64,000 bases of DNA from an uncultured Erythrobacter sp. GTDB taxonomy: Bacteria > Pseudomonadota > Alphaproteobacteria > Sphingomonadales > Sphingomonadaceae. The translations under genes were made by a program, and so were the position numbers. The stretch is taken from positions 1,379,864-1,443,863 of the forward strand of contig CANLZP010000001.1 of the NCBI GenBank assembly GCA_947495695.1, in the 5' to 3' direction. The notes under the pieces are model-generated. The model did not search any database. It was not told where the DNA came from and worked only from the letters and a program-made list of their open reading frames with translations. Positions 7,959-16,444 of the stretch are shown piece after piece (within the stretch, counting starts at the first letter, position 1; each line of letters starts with the position of its first letter).

Positions 7959-8633
7959 TCAGATGAAGGATGCGATCTGATCCAGTGGTTTCTTCTTTAG
8001 CGAATGGAGCGGCACGGTTGCGTCATCCGCTGGATAGCCCACCACCAAAAGCAAATAGGGCTTCTCGCCCTTGGGACGGCCGCACAAATCGTGCAGAAAG
8101 CTCATCGGCTTGGGCGTGTGGGTCAACATGCACAAACCGGCCTGATGTAGCGCGGTGATCAGAAACCCCATGGCGATGCCGACCGATTCCGGCACGTAAT
8201 AGTTTTGCTGGCTTTCATCCCCGTCAATGCCGCCTTTGCGTTGACCAAAGATGGCGATGATCCACGGGGCATGTTCCAAATAGGGCTTGTTGGCATCGGT
8301 CCCCAGCGGGCTGAGCGCATCAAGCCAGTCTTCCCCCGCCTTGCCTTCGTAAAAGGCGCGTTCCTCATTCTCTGCTAGTTCGCGCAATTGCTTTTTCTTG
8401 TCTGCGCTGCCGATGGCGCAAAAATGCCATGGCTGGTGATTTGCGCCGCTGGGCGCACGGCCCGCGGCTGCGATGGCAGCCTCAATCACGGCGCGGTCAA
8501 CGGGCCGATCAGAAAAGTGGCGAACGCTGTGGCGGCGCTTCATCGATGCCAAAAATTCTTCGGAAGCGGCCAGCATTGCTTCTGGCGAGAGCTCTTCGAA
8601 GTCAACAAGTGGTGTGGATTCATGATCTTTCAT
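7959..8633 (-). CDS. nitroreductase-family flavoprotein (iodotyrosine deiodinase-like subgroup)
   Basis: This 224-residue cytoplasmic protein carries the FMN-binding pattern of the nitroreductase superfamily: RRHSVRHFSDRPV (about residues 32-44), AIAAAGRAPSGANHQPWHF (about 57-75), and a C-terminal LLLVVGYPADDA. APSGANHQPW is typical of the subgroup that includes iodotyrosine deiodinase homologues and BluB-like enzymes. Such enzymes use FMN and NAD(P)H to reduce nitro, quinone or halogenated aromatic substrates; the substrate here is not predictable. The ATG at 8633 is preferred because GGAGG lies about ten bases upstream; an in-frame TTG at 8660 overlaps the preceding gene. It faces the secreted-protein cluster convergently and likely shares a transcript with the DUF1499 gene. 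Confidence 0.85.
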   Translation of the reverse strand: MKDHESTPLVDFEELSPEAMLAASEEFLASMKRRHSVRHFSDRPVDRAVIEAAIAAAGRAPSGANHQPWHFCAIGSADKKKQLRELAENEERAFYEGKAGEDWLDALSPLGTDANKPYLEHAPWIIAIFGQRKGGIDGDESQQNYYVPESVGIAMGFLITALHQAGLCMLTHTPKPMSFLHDLCGRPKGEKPYLLLVVGYPADDATVPLHSLKKKPLDQIASFI

Positions 8634-8656
8634 TGCAATGGTGCCTCCGCCGCCAA

Positions 8657-9403
8657 TCAATTGGCCAGCTTCGCTTCCAAATCGGCCATAAAGGCCCGGA
8701 TGCGTTTGGCGTTAACCCCCAGATCGCTCACGCCAAGCTGGCTAACTGACCGGACATTGACTTCGCTTCCGCTATTGTCCGCTGATGGGGTCACTTCGAT
8801 GACGATAATATCTTCAAACCGGATGTAAGAGACATAGTCGGTTGCCTCTATCCGGCCAGCCCCAGGATCGAATGCTGCGATGTCCCAGCCTTTATCTTGC
8901 GCTACAGAGTGGGCTGCGATGGTTACCTCGGAGACGGGCCGATTGAACAATAGCGGCTGGATATCGCCATAGGCCTTGGCGTGGATCTCCTGCCAATTCT
9001 CAACCGTATCGACACCGGCCAAATTGTCTTCTCTGATTGTTAGCGTTTGAAATTCCGGCGGTGATGCCAAATCGGTGGTGATGTCATGAATAGCGGGCGC
9101 TCCATCGGCGGCGGCAGGCCGAGTGGCGATAAAGGCTACAAATGGAACGGCCAAAACCAGGGCGATGATCGCGGGTTTGCGGCTGACACCATTGGCCTTG
9201 AGCGACATCAGCAAGCTGATCACAGCGATCACGGACGCAACAGCTGCAAGCAGCGCGCCGATCAACATGCCGTAAAAGCCATCAAGCTTGTCGATCACAT
9301 TGTACCGGGCGAGGGTAAGTCCAACCCCTGCCAATACCAGTGCGATGATCGCGACGTTGCGCGATGTCTTTCCAAGCTTGCCAGTCCATTTGCCGTCGGC
9401 CAT
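8657..9403 (-). CDS. DUF1499-domain membrane protein
   Basis: The ATG at 9403 is preceded by GGAGTAACGCAC; the frame stays open upstream but without a site. Of 248 residues, the first third holds three hydrophobic helices (about 15-35, 45-68 and 78-95). The rest is a soluble domain with AIHDITTDLASPPEF, DIQPLL and a C-terminal VRSVSQLGVSDLGVNAKRIRAFMADLE, a pattern I recognise as DUF1499. The family is widespread in alphaproteobacteria and its biochemical role is not established. It is followed 24 bases later by the nitroreductase gene on the same strand, so the two are probably co-transcribed; the oxidoreductase at 9545 is divergent. Confidence 0.8.
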   Translation of the reverse strand: MADGKWTGKLGKTSRNVAIIALVLAGVGLTLARYNVIDKLDGFYGMLIGALLAAVASVIAVISLLMSLKANGVSRKPAIIALVLAVPFVAFIATRPAAADGAPAIHDITTDLASPPEFQTLTIREDNLAGVDTVENWQEIHAKAYGDIQPLLFNRPVSEVTIAAHSVAQDKGWDIAAFDPGAGRIEATDYVSYIRFEDIIVIEVTPSADNSGSEVNVRSVSQLGVSDLGVNAKRIRAFMADLEAKLAN

Positions 9404-9544
9404 GTGCGTTACTCCGTTAGTTCTGAGCTGCGAGTGAGCAGGAATGGCAAAGTTGGTCAACCGGCAGAATAAAAAGGTCCACCGGACTTGCCGCGCAAAT
9501 GTGCGCTTAGGGTACAGGCTCGGCGGGTTGCGGACTCGCGCCGA

Positions 9545-10669
9545 ATGACCAAACGAATTGTTCTGGCCGGGGGCGGGCACGCGCATCTTGCCGTGCTTGC
9601 AGAATGGCTAAAGCGCCCTTGTGACCAAGAAGATCGCGTGCTGATCATGCCATCTGAGCGTTCTGCTTATTCGGGCATGTTGCCAGGCTGGATGGCGGGC
9701 ATTTACGCTGAGGAGGAGATGTTCATCCCGGTTGCGCAGCTGGCCCGCAAGGCTGGAGCACGGGTTGTGACGGCACTTGTTACCGCGCTCGACGCGGATA
9801 CTCAGACCTTGCAGATGTCCAATGGCGAAAGCCTAGGGTTTGACCTTTTGTCGCTGGCGACGGGAGGAGAAGTTCCAAGCGATGGCTTTGCGATGCTGGA
9901 GGCTAAATTGCTGACCGTGCGTCCGGTTGAGCGCTTTGTGCAGGATTGGGCGCAATTCGTGGCGGACGCCCCACAGTTGCGCTCACCCCATGTGGCCATT
10001 GTTGGCGGAGGGGCTGGCGGGGTAGAATTGGCCTTGGCGGCGCATGCTCGGCTGAGCCAGATCGCCGATAGTTTTCGAATCTCTCTCATCACACCCAAGT
10101 CTGACTTTCTGACGGGTCATGCATCGTCCGTTAGGCGAAGAGTTCTTGCCGCAATGCGCGAACGCCGCATTAATTTGCATTGGTCATGGGCTAAAGCTGA
10201 GGATGGCTTAATTGCGCTGGAGGACGGCAGGAAAATCGCCGCTGATGCGGTGATCGCGGCAACAGGTAGCCAGGCGCAGGTCTGGCTTGCCGCCTCTGGC
10301 CTTGCTTGCGATCCGCAAGGATATGTCTTGGTGCGACCTACCTTGCAGAGCGCTTCGCACCCCAATATTTTTGCCGCAGGTGACATTGCCCAGCGCACCG
10401 ATAGGCCGTTGGCGCGTTCGGGCGTGCATGCGGTGAAGTCGGGGCCCGTCTTGGCGAATAATGCGCGGCAATTGGCCCATCCGGCAAGTGAACCGGTTTC
10501 GTTGAAAAGCTATGATCCTCGCACCACCACTTTGTACCTAATGTCGACGGGGGATCGGCGGGCCATTTTGTCTTGGGGTAAATTTTCCGCTGAAGGACGA
10601 GCGGTGTGGTGGCTGAAAGAACGCATAGATCGCCGGTTTGTTGAACATTTCAGCCGGTTGGCCCAATGA
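9545..10669 (+). CDS. FAD-dependent pyridine nucleotide oxidoreductase, NDH-2/SelD N-domain-like
   Basis: This 374-residue flavoprotein begins with the dinucleotide fold RIVLAGGGHAHL and then SAYSGMLPGWMAGIY, which closely resembles the FAD domain fused to SelD in some bacteria and free-standing NDH-2-like enzymes. A second Rossmann motif (VAIVGGGAGGVELALA, about 151-166) binds NAD(P)H, and NIFAAGDIA near residue 280 is the usual FAD-contact motif. There is no CxxxxC redox pair, so it is not a disulfide reductase. Likely role: membrane-associated NAD(P)H:quinone or related electron transfer; no selenium gene is nearby. A short divergent intergenic region of about 140 bases separates it from the DUF1499 gene. 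The ATG at 9545 starts directly at the FAD fold; the ribosome-binding site is poor. Confidence 0.8.
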   Translation: MTKRIVLAGGGHAHLAVLAEWLKRPCDQEDRVLIMPSERSAYSGMLPGWMAGIYAEEEMFIPVAQLARKAGARVVTALVTALDADTQTLQMSNGESLGFDLLSLATGGEVPSDGFAMLEAKLLTVRPVERFVQDWAQFVADAPQLRSPHVAIVGGGAGGVELALAAHARLSQIADSFRISLITPKSDFLTGHASSVRRRVLAAMRERRINLHWSWAKAEDGLIALEDGRKIAADAVIAATGSQAQVWLAASGLACDPQGYVLVRPTLQSASHPNIFAAGDIAQRTDRPLARSGVHAVKSGPVLANNARQLAHPASEPVSLKSYDPRTTTLYLMSTGDRRAILSWGKFSAEGRAVWWLKERIDRRFVEHFSRLAQ

Positions 10670-10816
10670 CGGTTTGCAAAATGAAGGAAAACGACTGGCC
10701 GGCAGAATATCGTTCGTAACAAACGGGCGCTGGACGGCGAATGATTGCTGACTGATTGATTGGCGCGCGGGTTTTTCTGTGCGCTGATATTGATAAAAAT
10801 GTTTGGAATTTGACCC

Positions 10817-12967
10817 GTGAAGAAACTGCTTATCCTCGCTGTTCTGGCCGTGATTGTAGGAGCCTTTTTCTACTTTGATCTGGGCAGCCAGTTGACGCTG
10901 GAGAACTTCAAGGCACGGCAGGCCGAAATTGATGCGATCTATCGGCAATCCCCTTTGCTGGTGATAGGCATTTTCTTTGTCGGCTATGTGCTGATGGCGG
11001 CGGCATCAATTCCGGGTGCGGCCATTATGACGGTCGTGGCGGGCGCATTGTTCGGTTTGGTCACGGGCACAATTGTTGTTTCCTTCGCCTCTGCCATTGG
11101 TGCCACATTCGCCTTTCTGGGATCACGCTTTCTGTTCCGCGATTGGGTCCAGAGCAAGTTCGGAGATCGCCTCAAGCCCATCAATCAAGGCATTGAGAAA
11201 GAAGGTGGTTTTTACCTTTTCACGCTTAGGCTTGTGCCCGCGTTTCCGTTCTTTGTCGTCAACCTTGTGATGGGGCTGACCTCGATCAAGACCTGGACTT
11301 ATTATTGGGTCAGCCAGGTTGGGATGTTGCTGGCAACGATTGTGTTTGTGAATGCCGGAACACAAATCGCCGCCATTCAGGACGTGGGCGATATTGCTTC
11401 GCCTGCCTTGCTGGCATCTTTTGCCGCTTTGGGATTGGTGCCATGGGTGGCCAAATGGGTCTTGGCCAAAATCAAGAGCCGCCGCGCTTATGCAGGCTTC
11501 ACCCGTCCGGCCAAATATGACCGCAATATGATTGTCGTTGGTGCTGGTGCAGCCGGCCTCGTATCATCCTTGATCGGCGCCACGGTCAAGGCGAAGGTGA
11601 CCTTGGTCGAGGCATCCAAGATGGGCGGCGACTGTTTGAACTATGGCTGCGTTCCGTCCAAGGCTCTGATCAAGAGCGCCAAGGTCGCCCAGCAGATGCG
11701 TCATGCTGACAAATATGGGCTCGACCAAACCGAGGCAAAATTCAGCTTCAAGGCAATCTTTCAGCGGGTGCACGCCATCATTGCCGAGATTGAACCTAAG
11801 GACAGCGTGGAACGCTATACAGATCTGGGTGTGGATGTGGTGCAGGGCTATGCCAAAATCATTGACCCTTGGACGGTCGAGATCGCCAAGAACGACGGCG
11901 AGACCATCAAACTGACGACCCGCTCCATCGTCATCGCAGCGGGCGCAGAACCATTCGTTCCGCCATTGGAAGGGCTTGAGCACAGCGGCTATCTCACCAG
12001 CGACACAATGTGGGACGCATTTGTCCAGATGGACGAGATGCCCAAGCGCATTGCTGTTCTGGGAGGCGGCCCGATCGGCTGCGAATTGTCGCAGGCCTTT
12101 GCCCGATTGGGTGCGCAGGTTACGCAAATTGAACGCGATGACCGTCTGTTGCTGCGCGAAGACGAAGATGTCTCTGCCCTGGCCAAACAATCGCAAGAGG
12201 CCTCTGGCGTGCGTGTGCTGACCAGCCATAACGCCCTGCGCGTTGAAGTGGCCGATGGCGAAAAGCAGCTTATTGTCGAGCATGATGGAAGCGAAACAGC
12301 GATCGGTTATGACGCATTGATTATGGCGGTGGGTCGCAAGGCGCGCCTCAGCGGTTATGGTTTGGAAGAGCTGGGCATCGACACCAACCGCACTGTGGTG
12401 ACGGATGACTATCTGGCGACGGTGTTCCCGAACATCTTTGCCGCTGGCGATGTGGCGGGACCTTATCAATTCACCCACACCGCCTCGCATCAAGCATGGT
12501 TTGCGAGCGTCAACGCGCTGTTCGGCCAATTCAAGAGGTTCAAGGTGGATTATCGTGTTATTCCGTGGGTCACCTTCACCGATCCAGAAATCGCTCGCGT
12601 CGGCTTGAATGAGCAGGACGCGAAAGAGCAAGGCGTGGAATACGAAGTAACCACCTATGGCCTGGATGATCTGGATCGCGCCATCACCGAAAGCGAGACC
12701 AAGGGTTTCGTCAAAGTGCTGACGCCTCCGGGTAAGGACAAGATTTTGGGCGCTACTATTGTTGGAGCAAATGCCGGCGAGCTGTTGGCGGAATACACGC
12801 TCGCGATGAAGCATGGTTTGGGGCTGAACAAGATCCTGGGTACGATCCATCCCTACCCAACCATGGCGGAGGCAAACAAATTTGCCGCGGGCGAATGGAA
12901 GAAGGCCAACAAGCCGGAAAAACTTCTCGAATATGTAGAGAAATATCACAATTGGCGGCGTGGGTGA
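10817..12967 (+). CDS. TVP38/TMEM64 membrane domain fused to a mercuric reductase-like flavin oxidoreductase
   Basis: Two modules in 716 residues. Residues 1-215 are a membrane domain with several helices and the conserved SNARE-associated/TVP38 pattern (AGALFGLVTGTIVVSFASAIGA, then FPFFVVNLVMGLTSI). Residues 235-716 are a class I pyridine nucleotide-disulfide oxidoreductase: FAD motif GAGAAGL, redox pair C273-LNYG-C278, NAD motif GGGPIGCELSQAFARLG, IFAAGDVA, and the dimerisation domain ending HPYPTMAE (678-685). In lipoamide dehydrogenase the third position of that string is the catalytic His; here it is Tyr680, as in mercuric reductase-like enzymes, and no metal-binding N-terminal domain is present. 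The GTG start at 10817 has only a weak site. The fusion suggests a membrane-tethered thiol/disulfide or metal reduction role, unproven. Confidence 0.88.
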   Translation: MKKLLILAVLAVIVGAFFYFDLGSQLTLENFKARQAEIDAIYRQSPLLVIGIFFVGYVLMAAASIPGAAIMTVVAGALFGLVTGTIVVSFASAIGATFAFLGSRFLFRDWVQSKFGDRLKPINQGIEKEGGFYLFTLRLVPAFPFFVVNLVMGLTSIKTWTYYWVSQVGMLLATIVFVNAGTQIAAIQDVGDIASPALLASFAALGLVPWVAKWVLAKIKSRRAYAGFTRPAKYDRNMIVVGAGAAGLVSSLIGATVKAKVTLVEASKMGGDCLNYGCVPSKALIKSAKVAQQMRHADKYGLDQTEAKFSFKAIFQRVHAIIAEIEPKDSVERYTDLGVDVVQGYAKIIDPWTVEIAKNDGETIKLTTRSIVIAAGAEPFVPPLEGLEHSGYLTSDTMWDAFVQMDEMPKRIAVLGGGPIGCELSQAFARLGAQVTQIERDDRLLLREDEDVSALAKQSQEASGVRVLTSHNALRVEVADGEKQLIVEHDGSETAIGYDALIMAVGRKARLSGYGLEELGIDTNRTVVTDDYLATVFPNIFAAGDVAGPYQFTHTASHQAWFASVNALFGQFKRFKVDYRVIPWVTFTDPEIARVGLNEQDAKEQGVEYEVTTYGLDDLDRAITESETKGFVKVLTPPGKDKILGATIVGANAGELLAEYTLAMKHGLGLNKILGTIHPYPTMAEANKFAAGEWKKANKPEKLLEYVEKYHNWRRG

Positions 12968-13013
12968 TTGCGCGTTGTCGTGCAGTAATGTCGCCGGTTT
13001 GAGGGAGCGTTAG

Positions 13014-14303
13014 TTGGAGTTTTTTGATCAGTTCCGTGGGGTGATAGGCATCGCTCTGCTGGTGATGATGGCTTGGGGCTTGTCAGAAAATCGCTCGGCG
13101 CGTCCGGGTTGGCGCTGGATTGGCGGTGCACTGCTGCTGCAAGTCGCGATTGCGTTGGTGGTGACCCGAGTGCCGATCGTGTGGACGCTGGTTGGCTATG
13201 CCAATTCGGGTGTCGCCGCGATTGAAAAAGCCACGCTGGTCGGCTCATCCTATATGTTCGGCTATACTGGCGGAGCGCCAATTCCGTTCCTACTGAAGCC
13301 GGGCGAGAGCGAGCCAGTTGTGGTCGCGTTCCAGATCCTTCCGTTGGTCATTGTCTTTTCCGCGCTGGCTGCCTTGCTGTGGCATTGGGGCGTGCTGAAG
13401 GCTGCCGTTAGAGGCCTGTCATGGGCCTTGCGCAAGACGCTGGGCGTTAGCGGTGTTGTAGGGCTGGGTGGCGGATCATCCATCTTCCTTGGCGTGGTTG
13501 AGACGCCTTTGGTGCTAAAAGCGTGGTTTGGGCGAATGTCTCGCAGCGATCTGTTCAGCGTGATGGTGATCATAATGGCGACCATTTCGGGTGCCACGCT
13601 GGTTCTCTACGCGACAACTTTGCGCGAGATTGTGCCCAATGCGGTTGGGCATATGATCGTTGCCTCGTTGATATCCTTGCCCGCTGCCGTCCTGATTGCG
13701 CGCCTGATGGTCCCTCCCTTGGCGCAAGATGAGCAAGCAAAAGAAGCCTCTGGCAAAGAGCCTCAGGCAGACCCAGACCTGTCTTATCAAGGCAGCATGG
13801 ACGCGATCATTCGCGGTACAATGGACGGGGTGCAATTGGTGCTGGCGGTGATCGGAGTGATCATCGTGGTGTTTGCTTTGGTCAATCTGGTGGACCAGAT
13901 GCTGGCGCTGTTACCCCTGGTCGAGGGTGATCCGATGACCTTGAGGCGAGTATTTGGTTGGCTGTTTGCGCCGCTGATGTGGGTGATCGGCATTCCGTGG
14001 GATCAAGCTGTCAGCGCTGGTTCCTATATGGGGACCAAGGCGATCCTGAATGAATATGTCGCATTTCTCGATCTGTCTTCAATTGAGGCCGGAACGCTTG
14101 ATCCGCGCAGCATGGTGATTTTGACCTATGCGCTTTGCGGATTTGCAAATCTGGCCAGCGTTGGGCTGATCGTCTCTACCATTGGTGCGCTGTGCCCGGA
14201 AAGGCGGGCTGAGGTGGCGGGGCTGGGTATGAAAAGCTGGTTGGCTGGCAATATGGCATCGCTGATGACCGGCGCTGTGATCGGCCTTGTGACGTGGAGT
14301 TAA
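13014..14303 (+). CDS. concentrative nucleoside transporter (CNT/NupC family)
   Basis: A 429-residue polytopic inner-membrane protein with the CNT layout: an N-terminal helix bundle, the segment FGYTGGAPIPFLL, a gate region, the GVSGVVGLGGGSSIFLGVVETPL pore segment (about residues 144-166) and a C-terminal half with YALCGFANLASVGLIVSTIGAL. CNT carriers import nucleosides with sodium or protons. The start is TTG at 13014, chosen because GAGGGAG lies at the right distance and no ATG is better placed. It starts 46 bases after the TVP38-oxidoreductase fusion and three bases before the CDP-alcohol transferase, so the genes are probably read together. Confidence 0.93.
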   Translation: MEFFDQFRGVIGIALLVMMAWGLSENRSARPGWRWIGGALLLQVAIALVVTRVPIVWTLVGYANSGVAAIEKATLVGSSYMFGYTGGAPIPFLLKPGESEPVVVAFQILPLVIVFSALAALLWHWGVLKAAVRGLSWALRKTLGVSGVVGLGGGSSIFLGVVETPLVLKAWFGRMSRSDLFSVMVIIMATISGATLVLYATTLREIVPNAVGHMIVASLISLPAAVLIARLMVPPLAQDEQAKEASGKEPQADPDLSYQGSMDAIIRGTMDGVQLVLAVIGVIIVVFALVNLVDQMLALLPLVEGDPMTLRRVFGWLFAPLMWVIGIPWDQAVSAGSYMGTKAILNEYVAFLDLSSIEAGTLDPRSMVILTYALCGFANLASVGLIVSTIGALCPERRAEVAGLGMKSWLAGNMASLMTGAVIGLVTWS

Positions 14304-14306
14304 GCC

Positions 14307-14912
14307 ATGCTTGATGCGCGGTTGCGGCCTCTGATTGACCCTCCTTTGAACGCCATGGGCCGAGGCATCGCTCGGATTGGGATAACGGCCAATGGCGTGA
14401 CCTTGCTTGGCCTGTTGCTCGGATTAGCAGCCGGTGCGGCGATTGCGCATCAGGCCTATGGCTGGGGGCTGGGTCTGCTGTTGGCCAACCGCCTGCTGGA
14501 TGGATTGGATGGCGCGGTCGCGCGGGCTGGCAAGATGACCGACTTTGGCGGGTATCTGGATATTCTTGCCGATTTTGTATTCTATGTTGCTGTCCCGGTT
14601 GGCTTTGGCCTTGCCGCAGCGGAAAATCAGCTGCCCGCGCTGGTGCTGGTCGCCAGCTTTACGCTGACCGGTGTCAGCTTTCTGGCCTTTGCCACTATCG
14701 CCGGACAGCGCGGCGAGGAATCCAGCGCGCATGGCAAGAAAAGCTTCTTTTACAGCACCGGCCTGGCTGAAGGCGCAGAGACAATTATCGCCTTTGTACT
14801 GATGTGTTTGATGCCGCAGCATTTTGCTGTCATTGCCTATGCTTATTCAGGACTGTGCGTGCTGACTGTGGTGCAACGATCATTGCTTGCCCGCGCCAGC
14901 TTCCACGGTTGA
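14307..14912 (+). CDS. CDP-alcohol phosphatidyltransferase family membrane protein
   Basis: A 201-residue integral membrane enzyme with the family motif D-G-x(2)-A-R-x(8)-G-x(3)-D-x(3)-D, seen here as DGAVARAGKMTDFGGYLDILAD (about 71-92). These residues bind the two metal ions and the CDP-alcohol and transfer the phosphatidyl or phospho-alcohol group in phospholipid synthesis. Short members like this in alphaproteobacteria are often of unassigned substrate. It begins three bases after the nucleoside-transporter stop, whose end supplies GGAG as ribosome-binding site, so the two are tightly coupled. No substrate is proposed. Confidence 0.88.
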   Translation: MLDARLRPLIDPPLNAMGRGIARIGITANGVTLLGLLLGLAAGAAIAHQAYGWGLGLLLANRLLDGLDGAVARAGKMTDFGGYLDILADFVFYVAVPVGFGLAAAENQLPALVLVASFTLTGVSFLAFATIAGQRGEESSAHGKKSFFYSTGLAEGAETIIAFVLMCLMPQHFAVIAYAYSGLCVLTVVQRSLLARASFHG

Positions 14913-14962
14913 ACATCGCAGATATATACGCAGCAAAAAAAGGCAGCGTGAAAAGGAATTTT

Positions 14963-16396
14963 ATGACTGATTATCCTCAACTCAATTTGCTCATCGGTGG
15001 AAAAAAGTTGGATGGGTCAGGGCGCGATACTCAGGATGTGCTTGATCCATCGAGCGGAGAAGTGATCGCAGCGCTCCCGATGGCTAGCAAAGAGGATCTG
15101 GATACTGCGCTGGATAATGCACAGGCTGGGTTCAAATCATGGCGCAACACTTCGGCTGACGAACGCGAAGGAATTTTGCGCAAGGGCGCGGCTTTGATCC
15201 GCGAGCGAGCCAAGGACATTGGCGCCATGCTGACGCGCGAGCAGGGCAAGCCCATACAAGAAGCAATTGGCGAGACGGTCTATTGCGCCATGCTGCTGGA
15301 ATTTTACGCGGGCGAGTGCAAACGCACCTATGGACGCACGCTGGTGCGCCCGGCGGGTCAACGGGTTGAGGTTCGCCACGAACCGATTGGTGCCGTGGCA
15401 GGATTTTCCGCATGGAACTTCCCCGCGTTGAACGTGATGCGCAAAATTGGTGGTCCATTGGCCGCAGGCTGTTCGATTATCGTCAAGCCATCAGAAGAAA
15501 CGCCAGCCGCGGGCATCGCCATCGTCCAGTGCCTGCTAGATGCAGGGGTACCAGGTAATGCCTGTCAGGTGGTGTTTGGTGTGCCAGACGAGGTCAGCCG
15601 CCATCTTCTTGGATCATCGATTATCCGCAAGGTGACATTCACCGGCTCGACCGCCGTTGGCAAACATCTGGCCAAACTTGCTGCCGAAGACATGAAGCGC
15701 GCAACGATGGAACTGGGCGGCCATGGACCAGTCCTGATCTTCAACGACGCTGACGTCGATAAAGCACTGAAAGTTATGGCATCGAACAAATATCGCAACG
15801 CGGGACAGGTCTGTGTCAGCCCCACGCGCTTCTTGGTTGAGGAGGACGTTTTTGAACGGTTTCGCGACGGCTTTGTCGACTATGCAAAGGGTCTAAAGGT
15901 CGGCAATGGTTTCGACAAAGATGTGCAAATGGGTCCAATGGCCAGCGAGCGCGGACCCGATGGCATTCAGTCCAAAATCGCCGATGCGACAGCCAAGGGG
16001 GCCAAATTGCTGGCTGGTGGTGAGCGGATTGGCAATCAAGGATTCTTCCATCAACCCACCGTGTTGAGCGAAGTACCATTGGATGCTGAGATCATGAACG
16101 AGGAACCATTTGGTCCCGTCGCAATGATCAACCCCGTGACGGGATATGATGCGATGATCGAGGAAGCCAATCGGCTGCCTTACGGTCTGGCAGCTTATGC
16201 CTGGACCCAAGACCCCAAGCGCCGGATGCAATTGGCCGAGGAAATCGAAGCCGGGATGGTCGCCATTAATGCTGGTTCCGTCAGCGCGGCCGATGCTCCG
16301 TTCGGCGGCGTGAAATGGTCAGGCTATGGTTTGGAAGATGGTGCTGAGGGCGTCACAGCCTGCATGGTCACCAAAACCGTTCACGAAGCCATTTAG
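14963..16396 (+). CDS. NAD(P)-dependent aldehyde dehydrogenase (succinate-semialdehyde dehydrogenase-like)
   Basis: A 477-residue aldehyde dehydrogenase. Visible motifs: AGFSAWNFPALNVMRKIGGPLAAG (substrate/cofactor segment), FTGSTAVGKHLAKLA (NAD-binding loop), the general-base Glu in MELGGHGPVLIF, the catalytic Cys in NAGQVCVSPTRFLV, and EEPFGPV near the C-terminus. The profile resembles the NAD-dependent succinate-semialdehyde dehydrogenase group, though related enzymes act on other semialdehydes. The ATG at 14963 follows AAAAGGA and gives a standard N-terminus; the frame is open well upstream inside the previous gene. It is separated from the convergent fumarylacetoacetase gene by about 48 bases with no clear terminator. 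Confidence 0.9.
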   Translation: MTDYPQLNLLIGGKKLDGSGRDTQDVLDPSSGEVIAALPMASKEDLDTALDNAQAGFKSWRNTSADEREGILRKGAALIRERAKDIGAMLTREQGKPIQEAIGETVYCAMLLEFYAGECKRTYGRTLVRPAGQRVEVRHEPIGAVAGFSAWNFPALNVMRKIGGPLAAGCSIIVKPSEETPAAGIAIVQCLLDAGVPGNACQVVFGVPDEVSRHLLGSSIIRKVTFTGSTAVGKHLAKLAAEDMKRATMELGGHGPVLIFNDADVDKALKVMASNKYRNAGQVCVSPTRFLVEEDVFERFRDGFVDYAKGLKVGNGFDKDVQMGPMASERGPDGIQSKIADATAKGAKLLAGGERIGNQGFFHQPTVLSEVPLDAEIMNEEPFGPVAMINPVTGYDAMIEEANRLPYGLAAYAWTQDPKRRMQLAEEIEAGMVAINAGSVSAADAPFGGVKWSGYGLEDGAEGVTACMVTKTVHEAI

Positions 16397-16444
16397 CAAG
16401 GGCTCGGGAACGCTGATACGGCGGTAAGCAGGGCAGCTCTTACG

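Noticed and set aside
9488..9544. Upstream in-frame start of the FAD oxidoreductase at 9488
   Set aside because: The extra 19 residues precede the FAD fold with no family support and no ribosome-binding site; the fold begins right after the ATG at 9545.
11564..12949. Long open reading frame (461 codons) on the minus strand inside the TVP38-oxidoreductase gene
   Set aside because: It is antisense to a clear enzyme with intact motifs; such frames arise from codon bias in G+C-rich genes, and it has no recognisable domain or ribosome-binding site.
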